DNA of 64,000 bases, taken from Lepidostoma basale (taxonomy: Eukaryota > Arthropoda > Insecta > Trichoptera > Lepidostomatidae). This document shows positions 30,401 through 38,926 of the stretch, piece after piece. Under the pieces are notes generated by a model. The model was not told where the DNA came from. It saw only the letters and a list, made by a program, of their open reading frames with translations, and made no database searches. Every line of letters starts with the position of its first letter. Within the stretch, counting starts at the first letter, position 1. The translations under genes and the position numbers were made by a program. The stretch spans positions 806,001-870,000 of the forward strand of contig JAHDVF020001469.1 in the NCBI GenBank assembly GCA_022606425.2. Reading direction: 5' to 3'.

Positions 30401-33236
30401 CAGTCTGCCACGAATGTTAGAAGAAAGAATCGACGTGGAGGAAGATAGAGAAATGTGTCAAGTTAGAGTAGTGTGGCAATTAATATAATCTTGTGTTCTT
30501 TAGATTAATCAGGGGATATTTCGAGAACTCGGCCCTGCTGGAGGATGTTGGTCTGTTTGTCCCTGATAGATATATCTGACAGCACAGACTGTTTTACCTG
30601 CCGGCCGCCAGAACCAATCTTCTCTTCGGAGATTGACGTCTTTCATATTAGTGAATGTACGGGGTACAAATACTCTCGACTTAAAAGAATATCTTGTCTT
30701 CTTAATGTCGAACCATCTCTAATGCGTTTCTGGTATTATGTTGTATGTGTATAATATTTTACCTGTATTCAATTTACCTGTATATTTACCTGTCTTTTGA
30801 GTAAATAAACTGATTTGATTTAATTTGATTTCATTTAATTTAATTCGTTTTTTTTTGGTTCATGGTTGTGGAGGTTTCTTTTTGGTTCATGGTGGTGGAC
30901 CAGTGTGTGTTGTTACCAGTGAGACCTATGGATGCGAGACATGGATGTTAACTAAAGAAGCGTTGCATAAAATCAAAGTTGCGCAAGGAGCCATGAAAAG
31001 TATCTTGTCTTCTTGATCTCCAGATTAGAAGACGCACCAGGGTCACCGATGTAGGGATACACATTGCGAGGATGAAGTGGCAGTGAGCTGGTCATGTGTG
31101 TCGACGGGATGATGGAAGATGGAGCAAGGGGGTTACTGAATGGAGGCCAAGGTTGGGTCGGAGAAGTGTCGGGAGACAGCCTACCAGGTAGAACGATGGT
31201 ATTATTATTATTATTATTATTTGGTTGAATCGCTTTTTACATCATGACGGCATGAGCCAATAAAGCATGTTTCTATGATCGTGCTTTCAGCGTTGCGGGT
31301 CCGTTGGCGTGGAATAGCCTCCATGTTAGTATTAAGTATGAGGATAGTGACGTTAAATTTAAGAAACATCTGAAGACTGCACTGTTCGGTCAGTCATTTC
31401 CTAGTGCGCCCTTGGAGTAATTGATTTTACAAAACGGCGCACTTAAAATACAAATCATCATAATAATAATAAAAATAATAATGAGCCAAATTGATGTAAA
31501 GTGTATAGCTATCATGGTGATTCTCGTGACATGTGATAGGTAGCCAATCTATCGCCATTTTATTGGCACGTGAATTCTACACCAGACAGTGACAGTGTGA
31601 CAATCACACTGCCATCGCCGGGAATCGAACCTGGGTTCTTCGGTATGGAAGTCAGAGCTCTTACCACTCTGCCACGAAGGTCGTCAATATTGTGCGGACG
31701 GCGGGAAGGGCCTGGAGAACACTAGCGAGAGACCGAGAGAGATGGCGTGGGGGTGGAGAGGCTTACGTCCAGCAGTGGATGGAAACAAGCTGATGAAAAA
31801 TTCTATATGCCTACTCTTACAGGGAAACGGTGTGATGGTTTAACCACAAAACCTATACTGGTCATGATATCATAAATATATAGAAATAAATAAATCAGCA
31901 TATTTGCAAAAGTTTAATCATAAAACGTGGTACTTAACACAAAACAATCATATTTCACATAAATAAACAGCCGTGGGGCAGTCAAGGTGATTTGGTTATT
32001 CAAATTTTTAACACCTACAAGGCTAGATCGGTGAAAATATCACAGCAATTGTATTCCACCAGACAGAAAGGGCCATACACATAAATAAACTATTCCTTAG
32101 CCGATCGAAATGCGCTGTGAACTTTTTGATATGTGGCTTAAATAACAAGCGATCCGTTGAAAGATGGAAACAGCTAGAAATCAAGGTGAGTCTTGTTCCA
32201 ATTCAATTGGAAGAAATGATAAATAATTTTTGATAAATGAAATAATAGAAAGACCAATTATTAAATTTTTGATTTGGTAACAAAAATGTGCACAACATTT
32301 CATTAATTTATTTACCGTGATGATCAAATGCTATGTGTGGTCTGTTTTATTGTATGAATGTGAAACGTGGACCTTAAAAGTCAACTCAATGAACAGACTG
32401 GAAACATTTGAAACGTGGCTTTATCGCCAAATGCTCAGAATACCCTGGACAGACATGGTTACCATTGCCGAAGTCCTGATGTGAACTAGAGTTGATGGGT
32501 AGCCGTTGTCAACTATCAAGGTTCAGAAGATTTCACATCTGGGTCATGTACTGCGTGGGAAAAGTACCACCTTCTCCAACTGATATTGGAGGGGAAAATT
32601 GAAAGACACTGAGGGCTCGGTAGGAGACGGATGTCCTGGCTGCGAAACATAAGAGAATGGACCGGCATCCGAAGTATGGAGAGGCTATTCCGAGTGGCGT
32701 AGGACAGAGACACATTCGCTGAGGTGATCGCCAACGTTGGGGGGACCCGACAAGGCACTTAAAGAAGAATATTTACCGTGGCTCTATCCCATGGTATTTC
32801 TTTCAGGAATTTATTGTTTCTTGAACAAGGATGACTCCATATTAATTAATGAATATGAATGAAAACGTAAATTTATGAGAATGACATATTTCGCCTTTCC
32901 AATGCATGAACACATTTGATACTAGCTTAGAAAGGCAAAATATGTCATTCGCATAAAATACTATAAAACTTACTGTATTATAGGACTTACAGATAAGGGA
33001 TTATTTTTATTTTGTTTTTATTTTAATTATTTGTAATAACACACCCTTTCCATTCCTTTGCACTCGGTGTCCGAGTCGGAATCCGAGTCCGACTCTGACC
33101 CGGCATCCTTGTTCCTGCGTCTCTTGTCGGGCTCGCCGCTGCTGAAGTGGCGCCGCAGCATCCCGTAGCCGGCAGGGGCGCTGGCAGAGAGGCTGCGCGG
33201 AGCATCAGGAGCGCTGCTCCGACGGAGGCGGGTCAT
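18419..33236 (-). CDS. Sarcoplasmic calcium-binding protein / calexcitin-like EF-hand protein, five exons
   Basis: Exons, in order of translation, are 33236-33045, 29920-29759, 21450-21310, 21127-21008 and 18529-18419 (stop TGA). All joins are phase 0 with GT-AG introns and give 242 residues from the first in-frame ATG of exon 1. Canonical calcium loops are visible at about residues 80-91 (DVNKDGVISYDD), 168-179 (DKDKSGFISVKE) and 202-213 (DKNGDGKLSLKE); the loop expected in exon 3 (TWEEQWGEITPYN) is degenerate. The protein ends SKMFWGPLVDH. Three working loops out of four is typical of sarcoplasmic calcium-binding proteins, which buffer or sense cytosolic calcium in muscle or neurons. The first 64 residues are an arginine- and serine-rich extension with an acidic Ser-Asp run that is not part of the EF-hand core. 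Exon 1 is open up to a TTTGCAG acceptor before position 33297, so the true start may be in a further upstream exon. The 3' UTR is unresolved; a TTTATT (AATAAA on this strand) sits at 18212-18217. Confidence 0.9.
18770..18965 (-). mobile_element. LINE-B 3' fragment
   Basis: Reverse complement of the LINE-B subfamily at 31215-31480 (AAGCACGATCATAGAAACTT, AGTGCGCTGTTTTGTAAAAT) with an ATT run at its left end. Lies in intron 4 of the EF-hand gene. Confidence 0.7.
18966..20060. other. EF-hand gene intron, AT-rich, no gene seen
   Basis: No credible frame. TTAACTACCAAAAGCCGACT near 19619 and TTGGTAAATAAAGTGTTAA near 19800 are weak inverted ends with TTAA borders and may be a small piggyBac-type relic. 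Confidence 0.35.
20064..20126. repeat. Perfect hairpin, 26-bp arms, 11-base loop
   Basis: Arms 20064-20089 and 20101-20126 are exact reverse complements. The right arm abuts the 5' break point of the LINE-C copy that begins at about 20130. Confidence 0.85.
20130..20545 (+). mobile_element. LINE-C 3' end with 132-codon open frame
   Basis: Open from 20135 to 20533: TCVRPILTYGIESRADTVKT, MLRTTEMKTLRAIAGKTLRD, IRWGRQRQRYWHQHIERMSS, and GRPPKRWRESWSSASQED. This is the C-terminus of a non-LTR ORF2, recently enough inserted to keep its frame. It lies in intron 4 of the EF-hand gene, opposite to transcription. Confidence 0.82.
20812..20990 (+). mobile_element. LINE-F 3' end
   Basis: Matches 17580-17765 (GAGGTGTAGGGAAAAGACAC, GGCTAACACATGAAGAAG). 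It ends just before the donor side of EF-hand exon 4. Confidence 0.7.
21775..22050 (+). mobile_element. Three-family LINE mosaic (C + D + A)
   Basis: About 21775-21890 encodes LINE-C (RTSEMKTLR); 21891-21990 encodes LINE-D with LPLAVPN/WLYPTDFLLGML and QSLEIRR in a shifted frame; 21991-22050 is the LINE-A end (GGTCCATCCACTCTGCCTAC, then GATGGTTAGTTGTTAG). The joins have no intervening sequence. Confidence 0.7.
22055..22800. other. EF-hand gene intron 2, no gene seen
   Basis: AT-rich sequence with no recognised repeat and no credible frame. Confidence 0.4.
23018..23318 (+). mobile_element. LINE-E 5'-truncated copy with AAG tail and 8-bp target duplication
   Basis: Frame MAGKKPIRGQVARRRRQWIG, TLRQNPACIDQ, RGRPRATWRRALQDEVK and LTWDDVRHQACDRVGWRRFL, then a tail of AAAAAGAAGAAGAAG. 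ACTAACCA lies immediately before (about 23009) and after (about 23319) the insert; the second belongs to a minus-strand LINE-A tail, which was therefore the target. Confidence 0.8.
23319..23445 (-). mobile_element. LINE-A tail fragment
   Basis: ACTAACCATCGCACTGTTTC and AGGGGTAGGCAGAGAGGATC match the LINE-A end on the minus strand. Confidence 0.7.
23446..23900. other. Intron 2 stretch, nothing recognised
   Basis: AT-rich, no frame or repeat that I can place. Confidence 0.35.
23905..24370 (-). mobile_element. LINE-A 3' half
   Basis: Minus-strand copy with TTCGCCACAGAGGTAGGCAG at its 3' end and the FGHMERMG region; small deletions in the middle. Confidence 0.75.
24412..24628 (+). mobile_element. 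tRNA-derived SINE, nearly complete
   Basis: GACCTTTGTAGTCGAGTGAT, box B GGTTTGATTCC, then the hairpin-like CAGTGTAG...ACACTGTC and body GTGGAATTCACGTAACAATA to TCATGAGAATTAATATGATA. Confidence 0.82.
24632..25190 (-). mobile_element. LINE-D 3' end with long open frame
   Basis: The minus strand is open for 161 codons (25173-24688): MLERVQKRFLRYLYMREFGS, WLYPTAFLLGMLGTNSLQIR, then LPLVMPVGRAIKLLNMIS. The 3' UTR ends with AATAAACTGATTTGAT at the left. The peptide is the ORF2 C-terminus of a jockey/CR1-like element. Confidence 0.8.
25205..25640 (-). mobile_element. LINE-A 3' half, TTAG tail
   Basis: Minus strand reads RMCGYSVYARVSNENIRSEC, RWFGHMERMNEEKMVKKLYV and RGRPRKTWHDQI, then a shortened end with a 30-base internal deletion before the tail. 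Confidence 0.82.
25985..26265 (+). mobile_element. LINE-A degenerate fragment
   Basis: TATGGAAGTGAAGCATGGAA followed by a deletion to the AAACATGGCACGATCAAATC region and the family end. Confidence 0.65.
26430..26591 (+). pseudogene. piggyBac-type transposase C-terminus, frameshifted
   Basis: One frame has PSRLFKMCSLKKKMSD and the next ERFCEKCLVALHMPECFKAY followed by HTLPKLPGDEP and a stop. Together these give the C-x2-C...C-x-A-Y-H-T cysteine tail of PGBD4-like piggyBac proteins. Different in sequence from the remnant at 7225-7455, so a second family. Confidence 0.7.
26592..27470. other. Intron 2 stretch, no gene seen
   Basis: Includes GATGTCTCCCTGGTGCAATG GGTTAAG near 26716, which could be a very degraded tRNA-like head, otherwise unplaced AT-rich sequence. 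Confidence 0.35.
27475..27640 (+). mobile_element. LINE-G-like fragment
   Basis: Encodes AKLEWQ-AGHVARQDENPEV and a KRWTDHIQLV-SHRWQQTFS region, homologous to the WAGHVAR...RWTDDI...AQDR end of LINE-G, with one stop. Confidence 0.6.
27840..28090 (+). mobile_element. LINE-A degenerate fragment
   Basis: AATGCGGTGCG, AATAATGAAATGGTC and AAATGTCGGCCACCT align with LINE-A; heavily mutated. Confidence 0.6.
28108..28225 (-). mobile_element. tRNA-derived SINE head
   Basis: CACGTGAATTCTACACCAGA to GGAATCGAACCCTGGACC and GCCACTCTGTC on the minus strand. Confidence 0.75.
28675..28750. repeat. Possible pogo/Tigger-type terminus
   Basis: CCCTCGACTTTCGCAC and GTGCGAAAGTAGAGG are close inverted repeats about 20 bases apart, of the form found at Tigger-like ends. 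No distal partner was found. Confidence 0.35.
28905..29135 (+). mobile_element. LINE-B 3' end, split by LINE-E
   Basis: ATTTCGGGGATCGAGC and AGATTTCAGATCTAAGCTGA match the copy at 61200-61510. The ending resumes at 29484-29520 (GCTTTAGAAGTTAGCATATT, ATT repeat), showing the LINE-E insertion between. Confidence 0.75.
29136..29483 (-). mobile_element. LINE-E 5'-truncated copy with 12-bp target duplication
   Basis: Minus strand is open for 113 codons (MAGEKPIREQVARRKWQWIG, GRPRATWRRTLQDEVKAAGL, WKRFLEALCTTE) and ends in an AAG run (CTTCTTCTTCTT at the left). GCTTTAGAAGTT is present at both flanks. Confidence 0.85.
30051..30100 (-). ncRNA. Hammerhead ribozyme-like motif (minimal, Penelope type)
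   Basis: On the minus strand: CTGATGA (30089-30083), a stem II of GTCAAC/GTTGAC with a short loop, GAAAC (30065-30061), then the palindrome CAGCTG. The invariant core is exact apart from one extra T between CTGATGA and stem II. Stem I is weak here. Confidence 0.6.
30222..30418 (-). mobile_element. tRNA-derived SINE
   Basis: Body with ACATGTCATAGGTAGTTATC and tRNA-like head with box B in the form GAACTGAACCCGGG. Confidence 0.75.
30490..30840 (+). mobile_element. LINE-D 3' end
   Basis: TATTTCGAGAACTCGGCCCT, TTCGGAGATTGACGTCTTTC, TCGAACCATCTCTAATGCG, then AATAAACTGATTTGATTT. Confidence 0.78.
31215..31480 (+). mobile_element. LINE-B subfamily 3' end
   Basis: Encodes YDRAFSVAGPLAW-like and KFKKHLKTALF peptides, then GTGCGCCCTTGGAGTAATTG and an ATA repeat. 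Confidence 0.72.
31490..31688 (-). mobile_element. tRNA-derived SINE, full head
   Basis: The minus strand starts GACGACCTTCGTGGCAGAG, has box B GGTTCGATTCC, then the body through CACGTGCCAATAAAATGG to CATGTCACGAGAATCACC. Confidence 0.85.
32330..32775 (+). mobile_element. LINE-F 3' region
   Basis: Encodes LETFETWLYRQMLRIPWTDM, a hallmark of RTE-type endonuclease-reverse transcriptases, then GRRRMSWLRNI in another frame and GGGGGGACCCGACAAGGCAC. Several frameshifts. Confidence 0.75.
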
Positions 33237-33608
33237 GTCGATTGGGCAGCTGTCCCCCGTGCATCTCCAGGCAGCACCAGCTGCCGGTAAAGATTGCTGC
33301 AAATTTAAAGTATTGAATTGAAATAAGAGATATCGAAAAAAGGTTCGATGCTAGGAACAAAATAAATAGCGCTCTCAAAGAATCACTGCAAATAAAAATA
33401 TATCCACTAAAGCAAAAATGGCAGTATATTATGGTCTGTCATTCTTCAGCAAACATTAGATAATATGTACACGTGTCTTACCCGCTCGACAGTCAACGAA
33501 TCAAATATTGATACATCCGGAGAAGTAGATCATACCACAACATATAAGCATACTTGTATATACTACATTTGATAATGCCTTTTAATATATTGATAATGTC
33601 TTGTAATA

Positions 33609-33959
33609 CAGAGTTCCGCAAACTTTTTGTATTCAAGGTACACCTATCAAATCAAGAAATTTTAAAGGTACACCAAAGAAAAAAGCAATGTTTATTTAAT
33701 ATTTATTTATTACTAAAATCAGTATACCTAATATGAAAAGATGTTTAGTGAGAAATGTGAGCCTGTTTAACTGAGCACAGGCGATCAAAATTTGGAGCAG
33801 TCGTTGATAAGGTTGCTCTCATCTCTTCATTGATCGTCCTCAGGCGTTCTCTTTTTTTTCGATTTAATAGTAGTGAGTGCTAAAAACTTTTTTCCGCGGC
33901 ACACCAACTGATGACCACGGTAGACCAGTGTGCCGCGGCACACGCTTTGCAGAACAATG
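33609..33959. mobile_element. 351-bp hAT-type MITE with 8-bp target duplication
   Basis: TTGTAATA flanks both ends (33601-33608 and 33960-33967). Ends CAGAGTTCCGCAAAC and the reverse complement of GCTTTGCAGAACAATG are imperfect inverted repeats; GTGCCGCGGCACAC lies near the right end. No transposase. Confidence 0.82.
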
Positions 33960-33974
33960 TTGTAATATATTTAT

Positions 33975-34300
33975 ATATCCACCACTACAGCAAAAATGGC
34001 AGTACACAATGGGGTTCAAGTGTCAACCCTTATGTATGAAAGTGAAGCTTGAAAATGAGATCACTGAGAAGAATGTGAACGACGAAATAAGGAAGAAATG
34101 TAAGGATATCCAACGAAGAGATTCGCAAATCCTGTAAAATTGATGACATAGTGAGATGGAGTAGGATGTGAGGGGGTGGATCCAACGAGGATTCCCAATA
34201 TCGTGATGCACGAGACTCCAAACGGCCGTCGACCACCAGGACGACCACTAAAAATCTTTGGAGAAGGCAACGGCGAATCACTCCAGTAACATTTCCACTG
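33975..34300 (+). mobile_element. LINE-A / LINE-C mosaic
   Basis: 33975-34110 follows LINE-A (AAAAATGGCAGTACACAATG, GAAATGAGATCACTGAGAAG), then switches to LINE-C (IRKSCKIDDIVRWSR and NIVMHETPNGRRPPGRPLK). Confidence 0.65.
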
Positions 34301-34799
34301 TGATCGCCGAAATCAGAGAGACCTGACACGGGAATATAAAAAGTTGTTAAAACTAGCACCAATATTTCAGCAATATTGATAACAAAACAAAAAAATTCAT
34401 AACTATTTTTGATTTCATTCCATAGCGATACTTTAGTAACAAAATAATTTGTTTGCAGTAACAATTCACAATTTTCAAAAGCGGATTTTTTATATTGACT
34501 CCGCACGACTCGTGATTCCGAAGTTTTCCACGCTAAAAAAATATTAGTTAGCGACATTTTGGTACTAACGAAATCTAATATATATGTCAATCCATGATGT
34601 ACATATTTCCGCAAGTTGCCCGAAATAGTCAAAACTTATTCTAGAAGATTCATTATATTTTATGGAAATCACATTTTCTGCCTTGCTAAGGCATTATCAA
34701 ATGTAAGTACATTTGATAATATCATATTATCAAATGTAAGTACATCTGATAATAATTATAGAATAAATTATGATATAATTTAATTTCTGAATAAATTAT

Positions 34800-35235
34800 A
34801 GAAAAAATACAGTAGAAATGAGATCTCTTAGACGAATGTGTAGATACACTGTGTATGATAGAGTGTCGAATGAAAATATAAGAAGTGAATGCGGTGCGAA
34901 TGATGGTGTTATGAACAAAATAATGAAAGGATCATTAAGATGGTTTGGACACATGGAAAGAATGAATGAAGAAAGAATGGTAAAAAAAGTATATGTTAAC
35001 GATGTAAATGGAACCAGAAATAGAGGAAGACCGAGGAAAACGTGACACGATCAAATAAATCAAATATTGAATGTCGGCCATGTGAGAAGACAGAGAAATC
35101 GACGCGCGTGTATTACACGATGTATGAATGTTGAGGAAGCGAGAGAAATGTGTCAGGAAAGAAAAGTGTGGCAGTCCATTCTTTCTGCCTACCCCTTCGG
35201 GGAGACGGCGTGATGGTTAGTTAGTTAGTTACATT
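34800..35235 (+). mobile_element. LINE-A 3' half, TTAG tail
   Basis: Frame MRSLRRMCRYTVYDRVSNEN, RWFGHMERMNEERMVKKVYV, RNRGRPRKT, then one stop (TGACACGATC for TGGCACGATC) and the normal end with three TTAG units. Confidence 0.85.
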
Positions 35236-35629
35236 AGTAAGAACACAGTTGCCCAAGACCATCAAATGAATCAAAACTTTACATCTTGGGTATTATATTG
35301 TTCCATACAAAAGAATTGTTTTAGCAGATGTGTATGTTAATTTAAAAACAAAATAGTGTCTGGCATTAATGGCAGAGGGACAGACATAACTATTCTTTGG
35401 CAATAAATCATACCAACACAGTCCACTTGCCATCCCATTGACCCCATTAGGAGTGACAATTTATTCTGATTCAGGAGAGCTGATGGACGATGTATTCACA
35501 CATGTGGAACCGTCGTAATGTGATATGCTACTTCACATCTGTCATATGAACTAGAGAGGAGTATGTTTTTTTTACATTAACACCAAGGATTTAAATTAAT
35601 GTTATTACAATTAATTTTACAATCTTTAA

Positions 35630-35900
35630 TGAAACTAACTAACCATTATGCCGTCTCCCGAAGTGTAGGCAGAAAGAATGTAGAAAGACTGCCACACTTT
35701 TTTTCATCGTGTCATGCACGCACGTCGATTTTTCCGACTGCATACGTGGCCGACATTCAATATTTGTTTTATTTTATCGTTCCACATTTTCATCGGTCTT
35801 ACTCTATTTCTAGTACTATTAACATTGTTAACATATATTTTTTTACCATTCGTTCTTCATTCATTCTTTCCATGTGTTCAAACCATCAATCTTTAATACT
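35630..35900 (-). mobile_element. LINE-A 3' half, diverged
   Basis: AACTAACCATTATGCCGTC at left, ATTTTATCGTTCCACATTTT and TTCTTTCCATGTGTTCAAAC on the minus strand; damaged. Confidence 0.7.
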
Positions 35901-36005
35901 CGTATGAGCAGAAAATAACTCATTATTATGAAGGAGGAATCTGGTCGTGTCCAGGCTTGAACCCAAGTCCCCTGGATCAGGAGCCAAACATTTTAGCCCC
36001 TAGAT

Positions 36006-36260
36006 CAGGGGTCTCCAAACAACGCCCCGCCAGTGTCATCAATCCGGTTCACCAGTGTCATCAGTCCGGTTCACCGGTGTCATCAATCCGGTTCACCGGT
36101 GTCATCAATTCGGTCCACCAGTGTCATCAATCCAGCCGGCAACGGCTAATAACCAATGACAGGTAATGATTAATGTAATGGGAGGAAAATTAAAACAGTT
36201 TTGGCCCTTGGACTGGAGTAATCAGAATGACCCTAAGTAGGAAACGTTTGGAGACCCCTG
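36006..36260. mobile_element. 255-bp hAT-type MITE
   Basis: Ends CAGGGGTCTCCAAAC and GTTTGGAGACCCCTG are perfect 15-bp inverted repeats, flanked by CCCTAGAT and CCCTAGAC (7 of 8 match). Holds a 22-bp minisatellite at 36030-36139. Confidence 0.85.
36030..36139. repeat. 22-bp minisatellite, five copies
   Basis: Unit CCAGTGTCATCAATCCGGTT plus CA, repeated five times with few changes, inside the hAT-type MITE. Confidence 0.85.
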
Positions 36261-36704
36261 CCCTAGACTACCACCTGACTGAAAGGGCGTACCCTGCTGG
36301 AAGATATGTACATATAAAATGCCATGAAACGTCACATTTAAATCACAGCAACACTTCCAGTAAGTCCGACTCCCTGGAGTCCAAGAGTGGTCCTTGTTTT
36401 TACCATCAGGGTCATTAATAAATATTTCTAATTAACGACCCTGGGAGCGAGCTTCCGAAAGATTTTTTACAACTCTTTTTTCACTAATCATAGAGTTCTT
36501 TAAAAATGAAGAACTCATGAAGCATCGCTACAACACTATTAATCAAATCAAAATTGACCAATCCAGATGTGAAAAAAATGTCTATTATGCAGATTCATTC
36601 AGAATTCAATGATATACACGAATCCAAGAGTTGACCTAAGGCCATTGTAAGTGTGCCAAAATTACAATACATTATAGATTGTCGATGAATCATTCACAAA
36701 CTCT

Positions 36705-36934
36705 AACTAACCATCCATCACGCCGTCTCCCCGAAGGGGTAGACAGAAATAATGGACTGCCTCGCTTTTCTTTCCTGACATATTTCTATCTCTTCCTCAA
36801 CATTCATACATCGTGTCATGCACGCGCGTCGATTTCTCCGACTCTTCACATGGCCGACATTCAATATTTGATTTATTTGATCGTGCCACGTTTTCCTCTG
36901 TCTTCCTATATTTCTGGTTCCATTTACATCGTTA
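36705..36934 (-). mobile_element. LINE-A 3' half, TTAG tail
   Basis: Minus strand frame GTRNIGRQRKTWHDQINQIL and RSRRNRRACMTRCMNVEEEI, ending in GATGGATGGTTAGTTAG. The 5' border runs into the hexamer repeat at 36935-36982. Confidence 0.8.
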
Positions 36935-36982
36935 ACATCTACATCTACATCTACATCTACATCTACATCTACATCTACATCT
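36935..36982. repeat. Hexamer microsatellite (ACATCT), eight units
   Basis: Eight perfect ACATCT units at the broken 5' border of a LINE-A copy; on the minus strand it would encode a Val-Asp repeat. Confidence 0.9.
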
Positions 36983-36989
36983 ACATATA

Positions 36990-37990
36990 AATAAAACACA
37001 ATCCGGGTTGTGTGTGTCTCCTTCTTTCTCGGTGATTCCTCATCAGATCCTTCTGAATCTTGGGGAATGGACTAAGTGGAATTTAGCGGTCGTCATAGGC
37101 ATATTTTCGTTATTAATCGAGCTCTAATTAACTTTATAAATTAATCAATTAATTGAAAATTTTCGTAGTGCAAACGAATATAGACCTTAATGTTCGTATC
37201 ACCTGAGTATCAATCTTTTGAGTCTATATTCGTTTGACACGGTCTGGAGAGAATTCAGTCTCCATGTAATTTTGTGTAGTGGCAACAATGTGTTTTGCTT
37301 TCTGACAGTCCAATATATTGCGTTTTACTTTGGGATGTATAATACTTAATACGTTTTACTTATTACGTACTAAAATAATTGGTTGTTTAATTGGTACAGT
37401 CTATTTTATTGGCCATATTTTAATGTACATTAATGCAGACAGGTAATTATACTTCTTAATTTTGGCGAGTATAATTTTTACGCGTCATTTTGAGGTTATG
37501 AACGAAATTTTATTTTTTCGTGTGGCTGAAACTTATTCGTTTCTCTTACGTTCGACGGTGATTACTTAATGATATTCGTTTTCTAGAGTTCTAGCCGTTC
37601 GATTGGTCACGTGGTCTCTGAACTGTCAATCTCTTTGTACGTCGTAATATTTTGTAGGTATGAAGTTTCGGTACTTTTAGGTTATGAAGTTTCTGGGATT
37701 AAAAATATTTAATGATAATTAAATTGCTTTCAGGTTATTTCAAAGGATGATAGCGAAAATATAAAATATTGGACGTCGAAGCTCTACAAGAATATGAAGA
37801 AACTTGCTTCCGTAAGTATAATATAATATTTATATTTCTAATTCATAAATATATTTTCAGTTTATTCTATTTTGCTGTTTTCTTTATACGCATACTTTGG
37901 TCAGGAAAATTGTTACATTACCACAGCAACGGTAAGAAAGTTCTAATGATATACAATATGAATTACAATATGAATGAATGACACAATTCT
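36990..37990. other. Unassigned stretch, short possible frames only
   Basis: ACGAATATAGACC at 37174 and GTCTATATTCGT at 37224 form an inverted pair about 40 bases apart. A frame near 37769 reads DVEALQEYEETCFRKY and ends at a GTAAGT-like site, but I recognise no family. No host gene supported. Confidence 0.35.
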
Positions 37991-37994
37991 TATG

Positions 37995-38160
37995 ACTTTT
38001 TCCGTTTATTTCTAGGAAAATAAAGTAACGGATCAGAGATGGGACGAAAATTACCGATGCAGCGTGCAAAATAACTTCGTTAAAATGGAATTAGATCAAT
38101 CAAACAACGAATGATCAGTGAATTAGATGTACTCTGGAGTGGCGAATGAGAACCGGCTCA
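37995..38160 (+). mobile_element. LINE-G-like fragment
   Basis: Encodes DGTKITDAACKITSLKWN and CTLEWRMRTG, parallel to 39550-39690. Confidence 0.5.
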
Positions 38161-38164
38161 TTTT

Positions 38165-38385
38165 TACATTACACAATATCACATTTGCACAAAACATTCA
38201 TATGTTTAGAGAAACAAAACTCTTGATTTTGTTGTCCATGAAAATCACATCAGAGCCAATAAAGTAAGTTTCTACGATCGTGATTTCGCTGTTGTCACAT
38301 GCACCTTTCATGACTAAAAACAATGTCAAAGCGCCCTTGAGGTGAGCTATTCACGAAAACGGCGATTATACAAATTAAACAAACA
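38165..38385 (+). mobile_element. LINE-B fragment
   Basis: AGTTTCTACGATCGTGATTT then GCGCCCTTGAGGTGAGCT. The first 120 bases are repeated in reverse at 39845-39965. Confidence 0.65.
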
Positions 38386-38560
38386 AACAAACCATCACGC
38401 CGTTTCCCACAGGGGTAGGCAGAGAGAATGGACCATAACACTACTCTATCCTGGCAAACCTCTCTAGCTTCCTCCACATTCATACGAGTCATACACGCAT
38501 GTCGATTCCTCTGACTTCTAACATGACCAACCTTTAAAATCTGATTAATTTAATTAATTT
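38386..38560 (-). mobile_element. LINE-A tail, TTTG type
   Basis: AAACAAACAAACAAACCATC followed by the family end; on the minus strand CMNVEEAREVCQDRVVLWSI. Confidence 0.75.
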
Positions 38561-38926
38561 GACAAATTAATCAAATTAATCAGATTAAAAGGTTTTATCA
38601 GTTTTATCGTTTTTATAAAGAATTTTGACAGGTGTACAAATAAATTTTTCATTTGTTCCAATGACAATTTGAATAATTTCTTCAACATAACACTACTCTA
38701 TCCTGGCAAACCTGTCTAGCTTCCTCCACATTCATACGAGTCATACACGCATGTCGATTCCTCCGACTTCTAACATGACCAACCTTTAAAATCTGATTAA
38801 TTTAATTAATTTGACAAATTAATCAGATTAAAAGGTTTTATTAGTTTTATCGTTTTTATAAAGAATTTTGACAGGTGTACAAATAATTTTTTCATTTGTT
38901 CCAATGACAATTTGAATAATTTCTTC
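38434..38926. repeat. 252-bp tandem duplication
   Basis: 38434-38685 and 38686-38926 are nearly identical; both start CATAACACTACTCTATCCTG inside the LINE-A tail and end TTTGAATAATTTCTTCAA. The unit includes a palindrome of CTGATTAATTTAATTAATTTG type. Confidence 0.88.

Larger units (their letters stand above)
31010..31800 (+). mobile_element. LINE-G-like copy split by LINE-B and SINE insertions
   Basis: Left part 31010-31203 (MKWQ-AGHVCRRDDGRW, GRRSVGRQPTR) and right part about 31690-31800 (RAWRTLARDRERWR, then GGCTTACGTCCAGCAGTGGA) belong together. Between them lie LINE-B (31215-31480) and a minus-strand SINE (31490-31688). Confidence 0.65.
35945..36290 (-). mobile_element. Second tRNA-derived SINE family, split by a MITE
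   Basis: Joining 36261-36290 with 35945-36005 on the minus strand gives a tRNA-like head: GTGGTAGTCTAGGGGCTAAA (box A region) and GGGTTCAAGCC (box B). The hAT-type MITE at 36006-36260 interrupts it at the CCCTAGA site. Confidence 0.6.

Noticed and set aside
34030..34632. 200-codon minus-strand open frame
   Set aside because: It runs antisense to a LINE-A/LINE-C mosaic and through AT-rich sequence, with no recognisable domain; treated as a shadow frame.
36718..36999. Val-Asp repeat protein
   Set aside because: The repeat is the translation of an ACATCT microsatellite fused to a LINE-A frame, not a gene.
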